Origin: Lampris incognitus
Lineage: Eukaryota; Chordata; Actinopteri; Lampriformes; Lampridae
Direction of reading: 5' to 3'
DNA: 64,000 nucleotides
Assembly: GCF_029633865.1 (NCBI RefSeq)
Contig: NC_079219.1
Location: 56,106,682-56,170,681 of the forward strand
The notes below the pieces were generated by a model. That model did not search any database and was not told where the DNA came from. It saw nothing but the letters and a program-made list of their open reading frames with translations. Below are positions 23,108-33,282 of this stretch, in pieces. A program made the translations under genes and the position numbers. Each line of letters starts with the position of its first letter. Position 1 is the stretch's first letter.

Positions 23108-23879
23108 CAGTGTTTCTCAACCGGGGGTCCGCGGACCCCTAGTGGTCCGTGGTGTAATTGCAAGGGGTGCGTGAAAATAACATATCTTTAAAAAAAAAGA
23201 TCCTATGACATTTATAGAAATAGGATTATTTTACTCAAATGTGACTGAGACCTTTATCTACCTAAACTATAAAGGGTAACAGGACTTTTTTCTCTAATTA
23301 CATCTGTTTCACAAGTGTAATTTATTGTATTTTAATAAGAGATCTCGCTCCCGTTTGCATCGTTAAAAGTTACTGCATAAAAATGCTGTTGTTACATATA
23401 GCTGAAAGTTACTGAATACATATTCTGTTTTGTTACACATATCTGAAAGTTACTGAATACATATTCTGTTTAGTTACATATATCTGAAAGTTACTGCATA
23501 CATATTCTGTTTAGTTACATATATCTAAAAGTTACTGCATAAGAATTCTGTTTAGTTACATATATCTGAAAGTTACTGAATACATATTCTGTTTTGTTAC
23601 ATATATCTGAAAGTTACTGGATACATATTCTGTTTTGTTACATATATCTAAAAGTTACTGCATAAGAATCCTGTTTTGTTAACTATATCTAAGTTACAAC
23701 TGAAAGCTCTTATTTTTGCCCCAAAGAGTGAATAAATGCTATAATGCAATTTAAAATGCAGTTTCTACTGTTTCTATCAAATTGCAACCCCCCTCCCCCG
23801 AGATCAGGTGGAGGGGTCCTCAGGGTAGATCAAAAATACGCAGGGGGTCCAGGACCCCCAAAAAGGTTGAGAACCACTG
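23108..23879 (+). mobile_element. hAT MITE with internal 41-bp minisatellite (copy 2), crot copy 2 intron 1
   Basis: Complete element with CAGTGTTTCTCAACC at the left and GGTTGAGAACCACTG at the right. An imperfect 8-bp duplication is visible (CCCTAGTC and TCCTAGAC). It has about eight 41-bp units at 23369-23685. It is an independent insertion from the one at 6957, which lies upstream of exon 1 rather than in intron 1. Confidence 0.9.
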
Positions 23880-24391
23880 TCCTAGACTACAGTCACACTG
23901 TTGTGACTTATACACAACACTCACAACCGTACAAACGACAAGAACAGCTTGTACATGCAGACGATTACTGACTTCGTACAAAATGTGTTTTTGGCCAAGA
24001 AGAGTCCCCTGCCCCTCTGTTTCAGCAGCTAAATACAAAACCAAAACCAAACCAAACCAAAACCAAACCAAACCAAGCAGTATTTGTGGTTTCTTGAGAT
24101 CACGTCACTTCCGCCTCTTTGTTGCAGTGTGTTGGGGGTGAGTTTATATTACATTAAAAGTGTTTTTTGGTCTACAACACGGTAAGCTAAAGGTCTTGCT
24201 TGTGAGGTGTTGTTTCCTTATTTTCCCTGTTGAGTCTTTTGAGCATATTCAGAGAGCAGACTGAATAGTTTCATTACTATAAACAATACTCTGTTGATGA
24301 CAGGTCGTACACAATTGTTCTCAGCTTCTTGGAAATGGATGGATTTACCGCAAAGCTTTGTTATTATTCTACCCCACCTTAAGGCAAAGAA

Positions 24392-27300
24392 ATGGCTAAT
24401 CAAGTATCCGAGTCCCTGTCCGAGCGGACCTTTCGGTACCAAGACAGCCTGCCGCCACTTCCTGTACCATCTCTGGAGGGCACTCTTTCCAAGTACCTGG
24501 ATGCAGGTAGGGCAGCGGTCCATCTGAGCATGTACACCTGGCTGCAGCCTGCAGAATCCCAGCCACTATTTGATTTGATTGGTTTAACTGTTGAATTTGG
24601 GCGAGGTTGAACGTTGATTTCATTGGTTTGGACTTGGGTTTGGGCGGGGTTAGACAGTTAGGGATGGGTGGGGTAAAATGTTTGATGTTGAAACCCGCCC
24701 CATTCTGCACGCTGCAGCCTGGTACTACTACTCCATCCGAGAGCCTGCATCACTGAAATGACGTTGTTGGCTGAATTTTGAATCAGCAAAAATACTCATT
24801 ATGTGAACCTTAAAGGTTTTAAGGAATCCATCACAGCCGTTACCACTCACTGCTGTCATGCCTTTTAGGTGAACATGCTAATTCTGATTTGGCGAAATTT
24901 CAAGATGGTGTTTGTAAGATGTGTAATGCTGTAAGACGGTTCACTGTTTCATGTTAGTACAAAGCACTTTTGTTAGTAGTGGACTTCACAAATGAACTAA
25001 GTCCAGTGTTTCCCACAAGTTGGAAATATACTTGTGATGGTGTTGTGCCTCACTAGCGGTTGCAGGGTGGTCATGACCCATCGATCCATCTTTCAAATTG
25101 TATAGCTCAAAGAGAAAATGGGTACCAATGCAAATGGCAGCGCAGAACTGCTGTGGCTATGCAACAGCATGCTGTCTTTCATAGAATTCAAAGTGACTAC
25201 CAAGGTGAGCAGGAAGTGCTTGCAGAAACTCCACAAAATTGTGCAGCTCTCTCTCTGTCTCGCTTTGTTTGCAGAGCGTGTATGATTGAGGATAACTAAC
25301 CTCTGCTCACACTTGCTTCGCATGCTACGGCAAGTGAACAGGGACGGGATGGACAGAGTGAAGGGAGATAGTTGATATACCTTGGTGGCCGAAAATATAG
25401 AAAGTCTATGTGTGGGGAAAACACTCAAATGGAAGAATAGGAGTGTCTGAGATCTATTAACTGATCTCTTTTCAATGCATTTGCTGGATGTTTATGCCAC
25501 TTTTTGAGAAATTGGGTCTGTGGAGCAAAGACAGAAAAGTTTAGATTGCCCAACTTTCTGTTTTAGCAAACCACTTCTTCCCACAACATACTGTTAATGT
25601 ATGCCATGTCTGTCTTCAGTGCGTCCCTTTGCATCGGAGGAGGAATACCAGACTACAGTGGATATTGTGAGGAAATTTAAAGAGGGCGTAGGCCGAGACC
25701 TGCACCAGAGGCTACTGCAGAGAGCCAGAAAGAAGAGGAACTGGGTGCGTATCAAACTGTACATGTCATATTGTCCTCTGACAGGTGTTTTTTCTCAGTC
25801 ACGGACCTTCATATTGGCTGTTTGGTGTCTCCTCACCAGCTGGAGGAATGGTGGCTTGACAAAGCTTATCTGGAGGTCCGTATCCCCTCTCAGCTGAATG
25901 CGAACTTTGGGGGCCCGTCGCCTTACTTGGAGCACTGCTGGTCCCCTACAGAAGGAACACAACTGGAGAGGGCCAGTGTTGGCACATGGCACACGCTGCA
26001 ATACTGGAACCTGATACGCACGTAAGACACACACACACACACATCACACACACAGCCTTCAGACATGAATGCAACAGGGAATGTCATAATTTTCCAGTTT
26101 TTCTCTCTTCATGTGTCAGGGAGAGGCTGACCCCTCAGACAGCTGGAAATATTGCATTTGATATGGAGCAGTACAGAATGTTGTTTAATACCTGCAAAGT
26201 ACCCGGAGTTAACAAGGATGTTCTTGTCAACTGCTTTAAGACTGGTAAGATACTGTGTATCTCTCATTGTGTATACATACATATGTCCTTATCTCACTCT
26301 CATAAAGCACATTCTCACACACAGCTCATGTCTCTCATGCTTGTGTGTCACTGTTGTATGTTTCATCACAGAGAGCGAGGGTCCCTGCCCCTCCCATGTG
26401 GTGGTGATGTGCCATGGCCGAATCTTCACATTTGACGCAGTTTGTGATGGACAGATTCTGTCTCCGCCGGAGCTGCTCAGGTGTTCACGATATGCTCACC
26501 GTGCACATCACGATACGTACTACCAACATCTGAGTACTTGTCAGGTGTACAAAGCCCCAAGTATACTTGAGTCATGTATGTTTGTGCGTGCATCTTCTAT
26601 AGGCAGCTGAGGTTTGTGAGGGAGCGTTGTGAGGGAGAGCCAGAGGGAGATGGAGTCGCTGCTCTCACCACAGAGGAGAGAACCTGTTGGGCTAAGGTGA
26701 GGAGGTCAAAGAGATTAAATACACTGGTGTGTGTTTCTGAGAGCAATGGATTCAGTGGAAGACGACAAAATAGCATTTACATTTTATAACTAGACCACAT
26801 CTGAAATACTGTCATGTCTTCTCTACCCACCTTCTCTCCAGGCCAGGGAGCATCTGATAAGTATCGATTCAGCCAACAAGACGATCCTGGAGACCATCCA
26901 GAGCAGTCTGTTCGTCATATCTCTGGATGATGCCAAACCGTACTCCACCCCAGAGAACTACACCGCGGTACGACCCAAGCATATTTCATTCATCTTTAAA
27001 TATGTAGATCAGTGTTTATCATGGAACCTCAGCTTTGGCAGTTTTGTAATAAGATAAGATAAATATAAGATGAGAGAAGATATGCTTTATTGTCCCTGCG
27101 GGGAAACTTGACTTGGGCAATAGTGCCACACACAGCTGCAGTCAAATCAAATTAAATACAATACATGGCCAACAAAACAGTACAGTGGTACACCAAAGAC
27201 ACAATAACAATTACATACAACAAAATAAGGAAGATATGTAAAATATTACACATGCTTTGTGAGATAAAAGATAAAAATACATAAACGAATTAAATAATTT

Positions 27301-28710
27301 CTGTCTGACCGTGTCCCCTTGACCCAGATGACCCTGGAGGCCCTTACAGGCGACCCTGCCATCCGCTGGGGGGACAAATCCTATAATTTAATCTCTTTCG
27401 CAGATGGCACTTTTGGATCAAACTGTGATGTGAGTTTGGGGCTTCTCTGCCCCCCCCACCCACACACACACAGACACACACAGGGTGCAGGTTTTATCTA
27501 CATTGTCTTTCTGTTATTGACTTGGTGGTTACAGAGGTTCCCTCATCCATTTCAAACAACCAAGTGATTCATAAGCTGTGTGACCTGAAGGCCCTCACAC
27601 AGGACATACTGACCTAGATATTAGGTTTGGAAAGGATGGCCACAAAGTTCATCAGTACTCTTTTATCAACAAAATATTACTTGACTTATTTTCTTTGTTT
27701 AATGTAAGATATCTGTATCATGGTATCACCTGAAATCTTGAAAACATCAGCGGAGGAAAGATTACCAGTTTTTTGGGGGGGGATTCCCCCCCCTTTGCCC
27801 CCCAATTGTATCCGACCAATCACCCCACTCTTCCGAGCCGTCCCGGTCTCTGCTCCACCCCCTCTGCCGATCCGGGGAGGGCTGCAGACTACCACATGCC
27901 TCCTCTGATACATGTGGAGTTGCCAGCTGCTTTTTTTCACCTAACAGTGAGGAATTTCACCAGGGGGATGTCGCGCGTGGGAGGATCACGCTATTCCCCC
28001 CAGTCCCCCCCCCCCTGAACAGGCGCCCTGACTGACCAAAGGAGGCGCTAGTGCAGTAAACAGGACACATATCCACATCCGGCTTCCTACCCACAGACAC
28101 GGCCAATTGTGTCTGTAGGGACGCCCAACCAAGCCAGAGGTAACACGGGGATTCAAAATGGGGATCCCCGTGTTGGTAGGCAACGGAATAGACCGTCATG
28201 CCACCCGGACGCCCCCCCAGTGAACTGACTTAACAGTATATTGTTGCCTTGATGTTCAGTGCATGTTCTCACTGCATGAGTTATAACAGTGATAAAGTAC
28301 ATGGTTATGTTGTAGATTATAGTATAGAGTAATTACAGTGCTAATAACCTTGTACATTGTTGCAGCATGCACCATATGATGGCATGGTGATGGTGTCTCT
28401 GTGTTATTATGTGGACCAGCAAATCAAAGCTACAGATGGCCAATGGAAGGTAAACATCCCAGCTAACATGTTTGCTGCAATTGGATTATGATCTCTTCTG
28501 GTTTATTCACAGCTCATTTCTGTGTTAATAGGGCCCAGACACCATCAGACCTATGCCTCTGCCCAGGGAACTTGTGTTCACTGTGGACGATAAGGTCAAG
28601 AGTGACATCAGCCATGCCAGAAACCAGTACCTGGAGACGGTTGGTCAACAACAACAAACACCACACTGTTAAGCTCCTATGACTCACTAATTACATCCGG
28701 CAAGTGTAAT

Positions 28711-28760
<50 letters not shown>

Positions 28761-31057
28761 TCTTTGATTGTAAGACTCTCTGTCTGTGGTTTTACAGACA
28801 CAGAACCTGCAGGTGGCGTGCTACGCCTTCACTTCCTTTGGAAAAGCAGCCGTCAAACAAAGGAAGCTGCATCCTGACACTTTTGTTCAACTGGCGATGC
28901 AGCTAGCCTACTACAGAATGCACGGCAGGTACGGTAGCTTAGATATATCACCGTGCCCTATTACGTTTCACCTCAGCACGTCATTCTGATGTTTAAATGA
29001 GGTGATGTGTTCTCTTCCATCCCCTCTCAGGCCAGGTAGCTGTTACGAGACAGCGACGACTCGCGGGTTTTACCACGGCAGGACTGAGACCATGCGATCC
29101 TGCACCCTGGAGGCTGTCAGCTGGTGTCGGACAATGCTTGACCATACATGTAGTGTGAGTGTGTATGTGAGATGGCGTTAAACCTGATTACTGTATATCG
29201 TCATGGCAAAACCACACAACGGCTGGCGTCCGAGTAGCGTGGCGGTCTGTTCCGTTGCCTACCACACTCAAAGATGGACCGGTTAAGACGAAACATTTTA
29301 TCATGTGCATTTCCATCACCTGTTCAGCACATTAACTCTGAATTGCCAAAAGCTATGATCACCTCAACTTAGTGTAAAAACTGTTTGAAACATTTGTTCT
29401 TTTGATTTGGTGTTTCCATCTAGCCTTTTCCCATTCGAAATAACAAATTTTATAAAACATGCTCGATGGAAGCCCCACCAGTGGCTTAACGTTAGTGTTA
29501 CTCTTCTGTCAGGCTGACGCCAGGAGGAAAGCCATGCTGCTGGCCTCCAACAAGCACAACAAACTGATGGCCGAAGCCCAGAATGGAAAAGGTCTGTTTG
29601 TTTTACTTTCTGTATATCTGATGTGTTTGTATCGCCTCTGGGCGGCACAGTGGCGCAGTGGTTAGCGTGGTTGCCTCACAGCAAGAAGGTCCTGGGTTCA
29701 AGCCCCGCGGTAGTCCAACCTTGGGGGTCATCCTGGGTCGTCCTCTGTGTGGAGTTTGAATGTTCTCCCTGTGTCTACGTGGGTTTCCTCCGGGTGCTCC
29801 GGTTTCCTCCCACAGTCCAACATGTAGGTCAGGTGAATCGGCCTTACTAAATTGTCCCTAAGTGTGAATGTGTGTGTGTGGGCCTTGTGATGGACTGGCG
29901 GCCTGTCCAGGGTGTCTCCCCACCTGCCGCCCAGTGACTGCTGGGATAGGCTCCAGCATCCCCCCCGACCCTGAGAGCAGGATAAGCGGTTTGGATAATG
30001 GATGGATGTATCACCTCTTTCCCACTTGTTTAAATTGGTGAAGGCTTCTCCTCCTCAAGGGGCTGCAGCTCACTTAGAAAATTAATTTTGTTTCAAATTC
30101 TGGTGTTACAAAGCTTACATGCCGTTTAGAAAAAACGTGTATGGGGAGTAGTGGTGGGACCTGCCTGCGCTTGCTTCTGATGCTGATTCATTTTGCATGT
30201 TGTCCCGTGATATCCTACCCAGGTTTTGACAGACATCTCCTCGGCCTATATCTTATCGCCCAGGAGGAGGGACTTCCTACACCAGGTCTCTTCATGGACC
30301 CTCTCTATGCTAAGAGGTACAGTAACAGCCATTAAACAAGCTAAATCATAGCCGGCACAGGATTGTTGATCATATGACCAGTTAATGACGTGACCTTTGG
30401 TATCCAGTCAGTCATGTCACGAGTCAGTGACTGATAGTTGCAGATGCAGAAAGATCTGAGTTTGGTTGTGCTGCCAAACACAAAGCGTAGACATTATGAA
30501 TATTAGCTGGAAGGTTTTGGGGGAAGAAAACAAGTAAAACCTGAATAAGTAACATAATGAACAATTGATAAAAATTAGAAGTGACATGGTGTCTGTCGAT
30601 CTTTAGGTGGTGATTTCAGTATTGAAACTAGAAGTGCAGCAGGGGTCTTTTAGTCTGTGGTGGCTGCCTGTGTGTGACTATGAGTCGTGTCTGTGCAGCG
30701 GCGGGGGTGGTAACTTCGTGTTGTCATCCAGTCTGGCGGGCTACACAACCGTCCTGGGGGCTGTGGTTCCCATGGTGCACCATGGCTACAGTTTCTTCTA
30801 CTGCATCAGAGACGACAGGTAGGCAGAGAAGACCGAAGACGTTCAGACGCGCCGGGCCCGGGCGCTACTGGTGTACCCAGATCCTTTATTGAAGTGGTAC
30901 TTGAAAACAACCAACCTGCGTTTCTCTTCCCTCCAGGATTGTAGCTTGCATCACAGCATGGAAATCTGACCCGGAGACCGACGCAGAGGCACTTTTCCAC
31001 AACCTGCGGACCTCCTTCCATGATATGCTCCAGCTGGCAACCACCTCTCAGCTGTAA
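24392..31057 (+). CDS. crot: Carnitine O-octanoyltransferase, tandem copy 2 (16 coding exons)
   Basis: Second complete peroxisomal carnitine octanoyltransferase. Coding exons: 24392-24506, 25620-25744, 25840-26021, 26120-26244, 26372-26480, 26603-26696, 26842-26967, 27328-27429, 28366-28449, 28532-28639, 28798-28928, 29031-29154, 29513-29591, 30223-30316, 30699-30818, 30937-31057. They sum to 1839 bases, giving 612 aa, the same length as human CROT, with an open frame. The N-terminus MANQVSESLS then ERTF keeps the ancestral spacing. Catalytic His327 lies in HAPYDGM (Ala to Gly in a position the family signature allows). Gly553, the acyl-pocket residue, is kept, and the C-terminus SQL is a PTS1 variant. 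Oddities: Ser564 in GYS where GYG is expected, Cys568, Ala546, and Gly for Arg/His before FYHGRTET. These suggest copy 2 is less constrained at its C-terminal half. The gene is tail to tail with the ABCB gene. Confidence 0.95.
27768..28215 (-). mobile_element. tRNA-derived SINE (abundant local family) in crot copy 2 intron 8
   Basis: Same family as 15960-16400. Block 1 reads straight through this point (about 14712), so the SINE postdates the duplication. It is full length, with poly-C/poly-G expansions at both ends. Confidence 0.85.
28712..28760 (+). repeat. (TG)n microsatellite in crot copy 2 intron 10
   Basis: A TG run of about 45 bases, 40 bases before the exon 11 acceptor. Block 1 has a CT-rich tract here instead. 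Confidence 0.85.
29221..29267 (+). mobile_element. SINE head fragment in crot copy 2 intron 12
   Basis: GGCGTCCGAGTAGCGTGGCG and the following CCGTTGCCTACCA match the 5' tRNA-like head of the abundant local SINE. The body is missing. Confidence 0.65.
29639..30008 (+). mobile_element. DANA-like SINE in crot copy 2 intron 13
   Basis: Same family as 13632-14010, with the head GGCGGCACAGTGGCGCAG and a GGATGGATG tail. Block 1 lacks it at the equivalent site (about 16640). Confidence 0.85.
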
Positions 31058-31435
31058 CTTCCTGCAACCACTCAACATCAGAAAAAAGAGTGGAATATAA
31101 CCCTGCTGTAGCATCTCATGGTTGGACACAGTCAGTCCATGAAAAAGCCAAGTTAACGACTGACAGCTAGCGACCGTCATGTTTGTGTTCTGCACAGATC
31201 AGTGCAAAGGCAAAGAATCAATGCAGCCGAGGATAAAATCCTGCAGCTCTGTCCTTCTTTTTTTTTTCCATCACCAGTGGTGCCTTTTCTGTGGTGATTC
31301 TCAGAAGAGATTTTGCAGGCGCTGGATTTTAATCTTGACAGTATTAAATCCGGCTTTAACAGAGCTTTTGTTCATGTCTTACATTTGGTGAAGTCAGAGG
31401 AGTCTGCTGGCTTTTTTGAAGAAAGAGTCGCGGGT

Positions 31436-32165
31436 CACCTCTCAATTTACCGGTCAATCTTCGTTCCAACCCTCACCTATGGTCATGAGCTTTGGGTAGT
31501 GACTGACAGGGTGAGATTGCAGATACAAGCGGCTGAAATGAGTTTCCTCCGTAGGGTGTCTGAGCTCAGGCTTAGAGATAGGGCGAGGAGCTCGGACATC
31601 TGGAGGGAGGTTGGAGTAGAGCCGCTGCTCCTTTGCATCGAAAGGAGCCTAGGACACATGGTGCCTTGGGCAGGCCTTCATGCGAGGGAACAAGGTATGG
31701 GTGTATTGTCCTGTTCACAAGAAGGGGATTTCCCCCAAGCTTCGCAGCCATTGGCAGGGGCCCGGTGAAGTCGTGGGCTGGCTGTCTGAGGTGGTGCACT
31801 GGATTTGGCAGAGTTGAAGATGATAAGATTTTCACTGGGCGTGACGAAGAAGGACAGGATTAGGAACGAACATTAGAGGGACAGCTCAGGTTGGACGGTT
31901 TGGAGACAAAGCAAGAGAGGCAAGATGGAGATGGTTTGGACATGTGTGGAGGAGAGATGCTGGGTATACAGGGAGAAGGATGGTGAATATGGAGCTGCCA
32001 GGGAAGAGGGGAAGAGGAAGGCCAAAGAGGAGGTTTATGGATGTGGTGAGGGAGGACATGCAGGAGGCTGGTGTGACAGAGGAAGATGCAGACGACAGGA
32101 AGCGATGGAAACGGATGAACCGCTGTGGCGCCCCCTAACAGCAGCAGCCGGAAGTAGTAGTAGTA
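31436..32165 (+). mobile_element. Retroelement mosaic replacing part of crot copy 2 3' UTR
   Basis: Block homology stops near 31436 and returns near 32168. Between them lie a LINE reverse-transcriptase C-terminal fragment (about 31440-31690: LTYGHELWV, AAEMSFLRRV, RDRARSS motifs), a short LTR-element fossil (listed separately) and an RTE tail (about 31806-32165) ending in TAG repeats. The equivalent part of block 1 (about 18620-19507) is missing, so the event was a replacement rather than a simple insertion. Confidence 0.75.
31690..31805 (+). mobile_element. Short Ty3/Gypsy-like fossil fragment
   Basis: About 110 bases resemble the integrase C-terminal region of a Ty3/Gypsy-type LTR element. 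It is a broken internal fragment with no LTRs, wedged between two LINE fragments. Age is unknown but postdates the crot duplication. Family assignment is by recall and tentative. Confidence 0.35.
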
Positions 32166-32235
32166 GTAGATATAAGACTGCTCTTTGTTACTCAAAAACA
32201 ATATATTTAGTGGAAAAAGTACAAGTGGTTAGCTC

Positions 32236-32241
32236 AATAAA
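32236..32241 (+). terminator. Poly(A) signal AATAAA of crot copy 2
   Basis: The canonical hexamer at the position paralogous to 19573, downstream of the retroelement mosaic, which would therefore be transcribed within the 3' UTR. Confidence 0.6.
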
Positions 32242-32550
32242 ATGGGAAAAAAGTCAGAACTCCTTCAGTTGTTTTTTTTTTCTTTCCTCTATCAAGTCTA
32301 AATCAGAATCAGAATACTTTATTCATCCCCGAGGGGAAATTGGGTTCAACAATTCCACTAAATTGGCATGAAGAAGATAAGTGAGTCGGTGGATAGTCGG
32401 TTGACCATAATACTTTAATAAGCATCCATGTAAAAACTAATTCTCACGCTAAGATTAGTAATTCAGAGCATTTGTAGAAACAGAACTTGATTCTTTGTAC
32501 TTTCAAGAGCTTGTGTGATACAAAAATGTACACCTGCACGGCGCGGCACT

Positions 32551-33282
32551 TCTCTTTGGTTTCGACACGCCTGCTGTCGTGAAGTCACACTGTACAAATG
32601 GCTAAATCTCAAAAATAAGCAGGTGCAACAAAAGGGTCCTGAACACTGGCCGAAATACATTCAATGATGAGGAAGTCCAGGTGCCAGAGGCGTGTGAGAT
32701 CCAGTGTGTGGGATGCATTAGCAAGTCGTGTGTGAAAGACAGAATGAGAGAGCGTACATATATCTTCAGGAATATAACAGCAGTGGTTAAAGAACGGCAC
32801 TTGATTGAGCTGACTATCGAGCAACTTCAGCCATGAAAAGACCTCAAGAGACATGTCAAAAAATACAGCCACAAACGAACTCCTATCACCGAGTACAGTA
32901 CAAATGAAAATGAACCAGTGGGAAGGTCGGAGGAGAGGAGCAACCATACCCCAGATGCCGGAGAAGCGGGCTTGTGAGTGAAGGATCTTCAAATCCCTCA
33001 GCTGAACAGGAAAGCCTCAGGTGGGAGAAGTGAACCAGAGAAACCTTTTCCTCTTACTCAGCAGCTACCGCCGAGGTGCCCTTGAGCCAGGATTTCAACC
33101 TCTTGTTTTCTCTAATGGAGCCGTTCAGTGTGAATGTTAACTGGGGTGTTGTAAAAAGAAGAGCCTATGTCTCAGTCAACTTTGACTGGATAAATAAAAG
33201 TAAAAACAAAAACAAAAAAAACAATCAGTGTACTGTCGGTACATCTGACTTTAGCGCTTCTCTCCGTCCTCTGCTTGCTTCC
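32551..33282. other. Tail-to-tail spacer between crot copy 2 and the ABCB gene
   Basis: No exon is seen. It should contain the ABCB 3' UTR on the minus strand. I could not fix its poly(A) signal; TTTATT near 32317 (AATAAA on the minus strand) is one candidate but lies in a LINE-tail-like repeat (TTTATTCATCCCCGAGGGG). Confidence 0.45.

Larger units (their letters stand above)
21845..32550 (+). repeat. Segmental duplication, block 2 (crot copy 2)
   Basis: Direct-orientation paralogue of 6660-19850. It lacks the 26-bp minisatellite, the intron 7 SINE and the intron 14 LINE of block 1. It carries its own insertions at 22259, 23108, 27768, 29639 and 31436. Confidence 0.85.

Noticed and set aside
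24218-24523. Minus-strand frames opposite crot exon 1 (also 11125-11388)
   Set aside because: They are antisense shadows of exon 1; no transcript signal was seen on that strand.
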